NCBI GenBank assembly: GCA_009784085.1
Contig: WRCJ01000004.1
Location: forward strand, 1-34,983
Source: Oscillospiraceae bacterium
GTDB lineage: Bacteria; Bacillota; Clostridia; Oscillospirales; UBA929
Direction: 5' to 3'
Length of the DNA stretch: 34,983 nucleotides
Positions 16,267 to 23,106 of this stretch are shown piece after piece; within the stretch, counting starts at the first letter, position 1; each line of letters opens with the position of its first letter. Both the position numbers and the translations under genes were made by a program. The notes below the pieces were generated by a model. It worked only from the letters and a program-made list of their open reading frames with translations. It had not been told where the DNA came from and made no database searches.

Positions 16267-17745
16267 ATGCATAACACACCGAAGGTCAATCTGGGGCTCG
16301 TGGCTGTCAGCCGCGATTGTTTTCCGGCCGCGCTGTCCGTGCGCCGCCGCGCCGCCGTGGTCAGCGCATGCGCCGGCATGGATTTCGATTTATTCGAAGC
16401 CCAAACTATCTTGGAAAACGAGAAGGATGCCTTGGCCGCGCTGGATGAACTCAGGAAAGCCGATGTCAACGCTTTGGTCGTCTATCTGGGCAACTTTGGC
16501 CCGGAAGGCCCCGAGACCTTACTGGCGCAAAAATTCGGAGGCCCCGTCATGTTTGTCGGCGCCGCCGAGGAAACAGGGGACGATTTATTTGACGGGCGCG
16601 GCGATGCCTTCTGCGGGATGCTCAACGCCTCGTACAACTTGGGGCTTCGCGGCGTTGGGGCCTATATCCCGGATTACCCCGTGGGCGACGCCCGCGAGGT
16701 GGCGGGCATGATCGCCGCGTTTCTCCCCGTCGCCCGCATCCAGCTGGGGTTGGCGGGGCTGAAGATCTTCGGGTTCGGGCCGCGCCCCTACGACTTCTTG
16801 GCCTGCAACGCCCCCATCAAGCCGTTGTTCGATTTGGGCGTAGAGATCCAGGAAAACTCCGAACTCGATTTGTATGCCGCTTACCATGCCCACAAGGGCG
16901 ATAAGCGCATCCCGGAAGTGCAGGCGGACATGGCCGCCGAGCTGGGCGCCGGCAACCGTTACGCGGGGATCTTGCCGCGGCTGGCCCAGTACGAAATCAC
17001 GCTACTCGACTGGATGGCGCAGAACCTGGGCGCCTCCCGGTTCGGCGTCTTTGCCAACAAGTGCTGGCCGGCCTTCCAAACCCAGTTTGGCTTCGTCCCT
17101 TGCTATGTCAACGCCCGCATGGCGGCTCGCGGCATCCCCGTGGCCTGTGAAACAGACATTTACGGGGCGTTGAGCGAATATATCATCCAACTGGCGACGC
17201 TGTCGCCGGCCACCTTGCTGGACATCAACAACACCGTCCCCCGCGACATGGCGCAAGGGAACGCCGCCTTTGGCCCCTACAAGCCCACGGACTTGTTCAT
17301 GGGGTTCCATTGCGGCAATACGGCGGCTTGCCTCCTCAACAACCCCAAGATGAGTTTCCAGCGCATCATGCGCCGCGCGCTGGAACCGGACGGGGAACCC
17401 GATATTACCCGCGGGACGCTGGAAGGCACCATCAGGGCCGGCGACATCACGCTGTTCCGCCTGCAAGGCACGGCGGATTGCGCGTTGACGAGCTATATGG
17501 CCGAGGGCGAGATCCTGCCCGTCGATCCCAAGAGCTTCGGCGCCATCTCCGTGTTTGCCGTACCCGAGATGGGACGTTTCTACCGCCACGTGCTGATTGC
17601 CAAACGCTACCCGCACCACGCGGGCGTCGCCTTCGCCCATGTCGGGCGCGCCCTTTTCGACGCGATGAAACTGCTGGGCGTCGGCGATATCGCCTACAAC
17701 CGCCCAGCCGGCACGCTGTACTGCGGGGAGAACCCCTTCGCCTAG
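16267..17745 (+). CDS. L-fucose/L-arabinose isomerase family protein
   Basis: A 492-residue protein of the FucI/AraA-like fold, which interconverts aldoses and ketoses with a divalent metal. Likely metal or catalytic ligands are E295 in ACETDIYGAL and D319 in LLDINN, with FHCGN (H348) following, in the order expected for the family. A Rossmann-like N-terminal half (VNALVVYLGNFGPEGPE) is present. It is shorter than classical FucI (about 590). No kinase, aldolase or transporter is nearby, so the sugar cannot be named. The start ATG has AAGGGGG upstream. Confidence 0.78.
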   Translation: MHNTPKVNLGLVAVSRDCFPAALSVRRRAAVVSACAGMDFDLFEAQTILENEKDALAALDELRKADVNALVVYLGNFGPEGPETLLAQKFGGPVMFVGAAEETGDDLFDGRGDAFCGMLNASYNLGLRGVGAYIPDYPVGDAREVAGMIAAFLPVARIQLGLAGLKIFGFGPRPYDFLACNAPIKPLFDLGVEIQENSELDLYAAYHAHKGDKRIPEVQADMAAELGAGNRYAGILPRLAQYEITLLDWMAQNLGASRFGVFANKCWPAFQTQFGFVPCYVNARMAARGIPVACETDIYGALSEYIIQLATLSPATLLDINNTVPRDMAQGNAAFGPYKPTDLFMGFHCGNTAACLLNNPKMSFQRIMRRALEPDGEPDITRGTLEGTIRAGDITLFRLQGTADCALTSYMAEGEILPVDPKSFGAISVFAVPEMGRFYRHVLIAKRYPHHAGVAFAHVGRALFDAMKLLGVGDIAYNRPAGTLYCGENPFA

Positions 17746-17901
17746 CGCGGCGCGGCGCGTTGTAGGGGGCGCGGCCCCGCGCCCAACGGCGGTCGCGGGC
17801 GGCGCGTCACGGATGCCGCGGGCGGAATGAATGCCGCCCCTACGACGGCGCGGGTGGGCATGGACTTGGCCACCCGGCCACCCGGTTACCCAGGTCTTCC
17901 C
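17746..17901. repeat. Dispersed GC-rich palindromic element between convergent genes
   Basis: The gcgttgtagggggcgcggcc block at 17757 onward belongs to the same family as the array at 19212-19580. The palindrome GGGCGCGG/CCGCGCCC (17767-17784) has a 2-nt loop, and a second one is built on gggcgg/ccgccc further on. It may act as a bidirectional terminator between the isomerase gene and aroA, but no T-run is present. Confidence 0.65.
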
Positions 17902-19170
17902 CTACGACGGCGCGGTCGGGGCTACGAGGAAATCATCCCAGAAGCGGGGATAGGATTTGTTCACGCTATCGGCGCCGGTCAGCGTCACCGGGCCTTGGCA
18001 ACGGATGGCCGCCACCGCCACCGCCATGGCGATGCGGTGGTCGCCTTGGGCGTCGGCTTCCCCGCCGGGCAGGGACGGCTTCCCGCGGATGGTCAGGCTG
18101 TCGGGGCCTTCTTGGATGTCGGCGCCCAATTTGCCCAGCTCCGCCGCCAAGGCGCCAAGGCGGTCGCTCTCCTTGAGCCGCAGGCGGCCTGCGTTGACGA
18201 TCCTGCTCGTCCCCTCGCAAAAACAGCATAGCGTGGCGATGGGCGGCGTCAAGTCGGGGATCGCCCGGACATCCACGGTGACCGGGCGTAACCGGTCTGC
18301 CCGCACAGAGACAAGCCCGCCTTCCCAGATGACCTCCGCGCCCATATCCCGCAGGATATCCAGCATAGCCCGGTCACCTTGGTGGCTGTCCGGCGACAGG
18401 CCGGCGCAACGCACAGAGCAACCCAACGCCGCCGCCGCCAGGAAGAAGGCGGCCTGGGAATAGTCGGCCTCCAGCGTGAGCGCGCAGGCGCGATAGCATT
18501 GCCCGCCGGGGATATGGTAATGATGTCTGCCGCCTTCCCGTACTTCTTCCACCGCAACGCCAAACCGGCGCATGGCATCCAGCGTGAGGGTCACATAGGG
18601 CGCCGACTCCAACGGGGTGGTCAGCCGCAGATCGCTTGCTTCCCGGCATAGGGGCAGTGCGAAGAGCAAGCCCGACACAAACTGCGAGCTCACGTCCCCC
18701 GGCAAGGCGATAGGCCCCCCGACGAGCGGCCCGGCCACGCGGAGTCCCTCCTGTATGGGCTGAAAGAGGAGGTTTCGCTCGGCAAACACCCGCGCGTACG
18801 CCTCCAAGGGGCGTCGAAAGAGACGCCTCCGCCCCGTGAAGGTCGTTTGGCGGGCGTCGAGGGCCGCGATGGGGATCAAGAAGCGCAAGGTGGAACCCGA
18901 TTCGCCGCAATCGATGGCGTCGTACCGGCGCCTGTCCGCGTTCTGTGATCGCCCCGTGATATGCAGGGTATCCCCGGATAGGCGCCAACTGGCGCCCAAA
19001 GCGGCCACGCCGTCCAGCGTGGCCTGAATATCCTCCGACAAGCTGATGCGGCTGATGACACTATCCTCTTCGGCCAACGCCGCGCAGATCACGGCCCGAT
19101 GGCCCATGCTTTTGGAGGATGGCGGCCGGACCAAGCCGGCGGGGAAGCGGTCAATTAGAAAGGTTTTCAT
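17902..19170 (-). CDS. aroA: 3-phosphoshikimate 1-carboxyvinyltransferase (EPSP synthase)
   Basis: A 422-residue enzyme joining shikimate-3-phosphate and PEP in chorismate synthesis. Landmarks are the N-terminal PPSSKSMGHRA with K20 and R25, DCGESGSTLRF (the substrate loop), SSQFVSGLL, the catalytic-centre IPDLTPP, RLRLKESDRL and GDHRIAMA near the C-terminus. Length and domain order are normal. It lies about 500 bp downstream of aroB on the same strand, separated by a repeat array, so it may be transcribed with the aro/tyr genes or uncoupled from them. The start at 19170 lacks a strong Shine-Dalgarno site. Confidence 0.95.
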   Translation of the reverse strand: MKTFLIDRFPAGLVRPPSSKSMGHRAVICAALAEEDSVISRISLSEDIQATLDGVAALGASWRLSGDTLHITGRSQNADRRRYDAIDCGESGSTLRFLIPIAALDARQTTFTGRRRLFRRPLEAYARVFAERNLLFQPIQEGLRVAGPLVGGPIALPGDVSSQFVSGLLFALPLCREASDLRLTTPLESAPYVTLTLDAMRRFGVAVEEVREGGRHHYHIPGGQCYRACALTLEADYSQAAFFLAAAALGCSVRCAGLSPDSHQGDRAMLDILRDMGAEVIWEGGLVSVRADRLRPVTVDVRAIPDLTPPIATLCCFCEGTSRIVNAGRLRLKESDRLGALAAELGKLGADIQEGPDSLTIRGKPSLPGGEADAQGDHRIAMAVAVAAIRCQGPVTLTGADSVNKSYPRFWDDFLVAPTAPS

Positions 19171-19211
19171 ATCCTGTACGTTTCTCCGTTTATCATATCA
19201 TAGGGATTTCG

Positions 19212-19580
19212 GTGCGTTGTAGGGGACGCGCCCCCGCGCGTCCCGTCGCCGCACCCTACGGCGTCCCATCCGGCGCGTCCCGCCGACCAACGGCGTCCCA
19301 TCCGGCGCGTCCCGCCGTCCCACGGCGGTGCGTTGTAGGGGACGCGCCCCCGCGCGTCCCGTCGCCGCACCCTACGGCGGTGGTTGCGGCGCGTTGTAGG
19401 GGACGCGCCCCCGCGCGTCCCGCCGACCAACGGCGATCCACCCGGTGCGTCCCGCCGTCCCACGGCGGTGCGTTGTAGGGGACGCGCCCCCGCGCGTCCC
19501 GCCAACCAACGGCGATCCACCCGGTGCGTCCCGCCGTCCAACGGCGATGCGATGTAGGGGACGCGCCCCCGCGCGTCCCG
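19212..19580. repeat. Array of five palindromic GC-rich repeats between aroB and aroA
   Basis: The core gttgtaggggacgcgccccc followed by gcgcgtcccg occurs at 19212, 19328, 19389, 19468 and 19547 (the last begins gatgtagggg). Each core folds as GGGACGCG/CGCGTCCC. The last three start 79 bp apart, with near-identical linkers containing caacggcgatcc and ggtgcgtcccgccgtcc. The 149-residue ORF that crosses it is repeat translation, not a gene. The rest of the 19171-19666 gap holds no other feature beyond the element at 19620-19655. Confidence 0.93.
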
Positions 19581-19619
19581 CCAACCAACGGCGATGCGAT
19601 TGGGATGCCGCACCACCCC

Positions 19620-19655
19620 CCGTCATCCTGCGCGCAGTCGCAGGATCCAGGATCC
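19620..19655. repeat. GTCATCCTG...GGATCC dispersed repeat
   Basis: The sequence cgtcatcctgcgcgcagtcg followed by caggatccaggatcc resembles the GTCATCCTGAGCGAAG...GGATCC intergenic element common in many bacterial genomes. It forms an imperfect hairpin (ATCCTG/CAGGAT). It sits just after the end of aroB. Confidence 0.6.
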
Positions 19656-19666
19656 ATACGCCGTCC

Positions 19667-20710
19667 CTACAATAATTCGCGCAGGGCGGGCATGTCGAGG
19701 ACATGCGTGAAGGCTGTGCCAATGTCGCGCAGTAGCACAAACGCGATGCCGCCCACGCCGGATTTTTTGTCCATCTCCGCACATGCCAGCAGGTCGGACG
19801 GTTTGTAGGGGCTGTCGCAGGGCAACCCGTTTGCCGACAAGGTATGGCGCAATGCGACGGCGCATCCCGCACGGGTCAGGCCCAGCTTCTCGCCGATTTG
19901 GGCGGCTATCACCATGCCGGCGGACACCGCCTCGCCGTGGGTGTGTCGTTCGTAGCCGCCCAGTTTCTCGATGGCATGGCCCAGCGTGTGCCCGAAGTTG
20001 AGCAGTTTGCGCTCCCCGCTCTCCTTTTCGTCCCGCCCGACCACGTCGGCTTTGTATCGGCAACATTCGGCCACAATGCCCGGCCACCTGTCCCGCCCGG
20101 GCGGGACGGCCAGTGATTCGAACAGTTTCCGGGAGAAAATCGCGCCGTATTTAATGACCTCGGCCATGCCACAGCGAAAATCGCGGGGGGCGAGGGTGTC
20201 TAAGGCTGTGGTGTCGATGAGCACCAATTTGGGCTGGTAGAAGGCGCCCACCAGGTTTTTCCCCTCTGGCAGGTTGACGGCCGTCTTGCCGCCCACACCG
20301 GCGTCAACCTGGGCCAGCAACGTGGTGGGCACCTGCACATACGGCACGCCGCGCATCCAAGTGGCCGCCGCAAAACCGGCCAAGTCGCCGATGACGCCGC
20401 CTCCGAAAGCGATGACCAAGCCGTCGCGCCGCAACCCGGCCTCGGCGAAAAAACGATAGACTGTCCCGAGACCGTCTATCGTTTTGTTATGCTCCCCGGG
20501 CGGCAAAGCCAGCAACGCATGGGAAAGGCCGGCTGCCCGCAGGGCGCCCGCCATGGCCTCGCCGTGAAAGCCATAGGCCGCCGCGTCGGCCACAACGGCT
20601 ATCTGCCCCTTAGGCTGGCAGGCGTCCGCGATCCTTCTGCCGAAGGTGGCCATGGCGTCGATGATTATCTCGTAACTGTCGTTGCCCAAGTTCACCCGTT
20701 GCGCGATCAT
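19667..20710 (-). CDS. aroB: 3-dehydroquinate synthase
   Basis: A 347-residue NAD- and metal-dependent enzyme converting DAHP to 3-dehydroquinate. Visible signatures are GGGVIGDLAGFAA (NAD/phosphate binding), PTTLLAQVDAGVGGKTAVN, the KNLVGAFYQP segment, and the metal-binding FGHTLGHAIEK with a later HTHGEAV-like histidine. Length is normal. Its ATG overlaps the tyrA stop as ATGA, so translation is probably coupled. An internal repeat array separates it from aroA downstream. Confidence 0.95.
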   Translation of the reverse strand: MIAQRVNLGNDSYEIIIDAMATFGRRIADACQPKGQIAVVADAAAYGFHGEAMAGALRAAGLSHALLALPPGEHNKTIDGLGTVYRFFAEAGLRRDGLVIAFGGGVIGDLAGFAAATWMRGVPYVQVPTTLLAQVDAGVGGKTAVNLPEGKNLVGAFYQPKLVLIDTTALDTLAPRDFRCGMAEVIKYGAIFSRKLFESLAVPPGRDRWPGIVAECCRYKADVVGRDEKESGERKLLNFGHTLGHAIEKLGGYERHTHGEAVSAGMVIAAQIGEKLGLTRAGCAVALRHTLSANGLPCDSPYKPSDLLACAEMDKKSGVGGIAFVLLRDIGTAFTHVLDMPALRELL

Positions 20711-21570
20711 CGTCCCTGCATCTCCCTCTTGTTGTCGCCCGCCTGCGCCAGTAGGCCGGCAAGCGTCGCCCCGTCACGCCGCGCGATGGCGCCGCGCATC
20801 CGGCGCAAATCTTCGATGTATGCATCCAGCGCCTCCAGTGTGTTGTCCCTGTTGGCCAGCAACAGCTCGCGCCAAGCGTCCGGGTTGATGTCGGCGATGC
20901 GGGTGCAGTCCCGGAAGGCGCCGGCCGTGTAGGCCAAGGTCATGTCCGGGTGGAAGTCCAGACAGAGCCCGGCTGCCGCGATGTGCATGAGATCGCTGGT
21001 GTAGGCGATGATCCGATCATGGTGCGCGGGATCGATCACCTCGATCCGAGCCGCCCCGATGTGATCCGCCAGTTCGCGCAGCAACGCAATGCCCGAGGGT
21101 TTGCTTTTGGGCAGCGGCGTGATGAGGAAGCCGGAACCCCGGTAGAGGGTGGGGCAGGCGTTCTCAAAACCGTCCCGTTCGCGGCCGGCCATGGGGTGCG
21201 CGCCCACATAGTCGATGGTATCCGGGATAAGCGGCGCCAACGTTTGGTATAGGCCGGTTTTCACCCCGCAGATGTCCGATACCACCGCGCCTTGCTGGAA
21301 ATGGGACGCGCAGGCGCGTATCAGCGGGGGGATGTGGTGGGGGTAGACGCAAAAGATGACCAGCGAGGCGCCAGACACAGCCTCGGCGGCGTCGCCATAG
21401 GCGCGTGACACCGCGCCGGCGCGCAGGACCCGGGTGCATACATCCGGATCGCTATCCGCCCCGACAATCTCACAGTCCCGAAACCCCTTCAGCGCGTAAG
21501 CCATGGAGCCGCCCATCAATCCCAGCCCGACAAGGCAGACACGATACGGCATACGATTTTCCTTATCCAT
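20707..21570 (-). CDS. tyrA: Prephenate dehydrogenase
   Basis: A 287-residue NAD-dependent dehydrogenase making 4-hydroxyphenylpyruvate for tyrosine. The N-terminal Rossmann motif is GLGLMGGSMAYAL. VGAHPMAGRERDGFENA and the helical dimer region with DPAHHDRIIAYTSDLMHIAA are typical of the family. There is no ACT or chorismate mutase domain. Length suits a minimal TyrA. The listed ATG starts 3 nt after the upstream stop. ATG at codon 7 has AAGGA before it and is an alternative start. It overlaps aroB by 4 bp. Confidence 0.93.
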   Translation of the reverse strand: MDKENRMPYRVCLVGLGLMGGSMAYALKGFRDCEIVGADSDPDVCTRVLRAGAVSRAYGDAAEAVSGASLVIFCVYPHHIPPLIRACASHFQQGAVVSDICGVKTGLYQTLAPLIPDTIDYVGAHPMAGRERDGFENACPTLYRGSGFLITPLPKSKPSGIALLRELADHIGAARIEVIDPAHHDRIIAYTSDLMHIAAAGLCLDFHPDMTLAYTAGAFRDCTRIADINPDAWRELLLANRDNTLEALDAYIEDLRRMRGAIARRDGATLAGLLAQAGDNKREMQGR

Positions 21571-21573
21571 TGC

Positions 21574-22620
21574 TCAGGTTTCTTGGCGTCGCGTCCTGCG
21601 GGCGGAAACCACCTTCAGGATCACGGCCGCGATAAGCAGTACCGAGGGGAGGTACAAGGATATGAGAAGGTTCCTGTGCACGAAGCCGAGCATGGCGCCC
21701 AAAACCGGCGCGGACCCCACCAGCACATTGACCTGCCCCGCGGCGGCCAATTCGGAGGCGGTCCCGTCGGAGCGCAGCCGAAACCGGTTGATGGGGGCAT
21801 ACATGCCGCCGTCGCCGTCGATGGCCACTACCTTGCCCAGGGAGGGTACGCCGTCATGCGCGACAATAACCAAGGTGTCGTGCAACTTGACGAACTCCGG
21901 ATCTGTCCGGCGCGTGACGATCAACGCGCCCAGGGGCAGGGCGTCGCGCATATTGCCGGGCGTGGGGTGAAAGCTCAGCCCCATGAAAGGCTGGGCGGAA
22001 GTCCAAACCATGCCGCCAAACAGAAAGGCGACGACAAAAAGAGCAAGGGAAAAACAGAGGAAATAGCTCGAAAAACGCCATCGCCGCCACCGCTTCTTGG
22101 GGGGAGGGGAGGGTGGGGGGCTAAGGGGGGGGTCTGTGGGAGAGGGGGGAGTTTCTTCGAAGGGATCCCCCGTGAGATCCATGGCTTCGGTGATCGATCC
22201 ATCCGGTTCTAGCCGATAGCAACCGTTCAACCAGTCGACGATCTCGGGCGGTATCTCCAAGGAGATGTCGGTTGGGGGCAGCGGCGGGTCGGGTTGCCCG
22301 GAAAGCGGCGCGTCAGGGGGGCCAGGCTCCGGCGCAGATCCCGGCATGGGATTCGGCGCAGGTCCCGGCTCGGACCCCGATGTAGGTTCGGGCACAGGCC
22401 CTGGCGGAGAACTGGGCACAAGATCCGGCGCAGGCCCGGGCATGGGAGTCGGCACAAGTTCCGGCACAAGTTCCGGCGCAAGCTCCGGATCCGTCCCCCG
22501 CATTGGCTCCGGCGCTGGCCCATAGATCCCTTCATCATACTCGTCGGCATCCCACAATTGCGACGCTTGCCTTTCCAGCTCGGCGGCGTCAGGCGCCCTT
22601 CCCTCAGATGTTCTTGCCAT
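21574..22620 (-). CDS. Signal-peptidase-I-like membrane protein, probably catalytically inactive
   Basis: A 348-residue protein. Residues 1-180 are acidic then very Pro-rich (PGPAP, PEPG and PMPG runs). Residues 183-206 and about 308-330 are membrane segments. The part between resembles S26B/SipW-type signal peptidases: NMRDALPLGALIVTRRTDP and FVKLHDTLVIV mirror the family's SMxPxxxxGsLv...D and ikvGDvi. The expected nucleophile Ser is N223 here, and the usual THR(V) region is LGKVV. If the relationship is right, this is a pseudoenzyme. It overlaps the DivIVA-like gene by 17 bp and precedes tyrA by 3 nt. The function is unknown; similarity is by eye and modest. Confidence 0.55.
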   Translation of the reverse strand: MARTSEGRAPDAAELERQASQLWDADEYDEGIYGPAPEPMRGTDPELAPELVPELVPTPMPGPAPDLVPSSPPGPVPEPTSGSEPGPAPNPMPGSAPEPGPPDAPLSGQPDPPLPPTDISLEIPPEIVDWLNGCYRLEPDGSITEAMDLTGDPFEETPPSPTDPPLSPPPSPPPKKRWRRWRFSSYFLCFSLALFVVAFLFGGMVWTSAQPFMGLSFHPTPGNMRDALPLGALIVTRRTDPEFVKLHDTLVIVAHDGVPSLGKVVAIDGDGGMYAPINRFRLRSDGTASELAAAGQVNVLVGSAPVLGAMLGFVHRNLLISLYLPSVLLIAAVILKVVSARRTRRQET

Positions 22621-23077
22621 ATCGTAAACGCTCCCAATGTCTTTCCAGTTCTCGGGTCAGTTGATCCCGGACAGCCAGCAAACGCCCGTTTTCTTCGCGG
22701 GCCGCGTCGTTCTGCCGGGTTTCCTCTTCTCGCGCACGCGCTAAGATTTTCTGCGCCAACTCCTCGGCATCCATCAGGACGCGGGCAACCTCCCTGGTAT
22801 AGTCGGGCAGTTGATCCTGCATGCCCTCTTTTTGGCGGCTGATTTCACTTTCGAGCTGGCTGACCTTGATCCGAAAATTGGATGCCAGGCCGGCGGCAGC
22901 CTTCTTGTCGTGCTCCAGCACTTTCGCCAACAGTTCCAGTTGCCGGTACTTTTCCTCCAGCGCCTTGTATTCGCGGTTCATGTTTTCGTATTCGCCAAAA
23001 ATCCTCTCCAAATACGCATCGACCTGGTGCTTGCAGTAACCGTTTTTCTCCTCCGTGAAGGATAAATTCAAAGGCAT
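22604..23077 (-). CDS. DivIVA-like coiled-coil protein
   Basis: 157 residues from ATG at 23077, which has GGGGGTGGTG upstream. The listed start at 23461 is a shadow inside alaS. The N-terminus FTEEKNGYCKHQVDAYLERI matches the DivIVA lipid-binding start pattern (hydrophobic, G-Y/V-D-x-VD-x-F/YL). A long charged coiled coil follows (about 25-150), including EYKALEEKYRQLELLAKVLEHD. DivIVA-family proteins mark curved membranes at poles and septa. The gene is 29 nt after alaS and overlaps the signal-peptidase-like gene, so both may act at one membrane site (inference). Confidence 0.75.
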   Translation of the reverse strand: MPLNLSFTEEKNGYCKHQVDAYLERIFGEYENMNREYKALEEKYRQLELLAKVLEHDKKAAAGLASNFRIKVSQLESEISRQKEGMQDQLPDYTREVARVLMDAEELAQKILARAREEETRQNDAAREENGRLLAVRDQLTRELERHWERLRYGKNI

Positions 23078-23106
23078 GGGCACCACCCCCGTTGATCCAA
23101 CAGTCT

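Noticed and set aside
19212-19580. CRISPR array
   Set aside because: Repeat spacing varies (116, 61, 79, 79 bp), linkers are near-identical rather than unique, and no cas genes are present.
19167-19616. 149-residue minus-strand ORF between aroB and aroA
   Set aside because: Its sequence is the repeated translation of the 79-bp palindromic array (GRVPYNAP steps), not a protein family.
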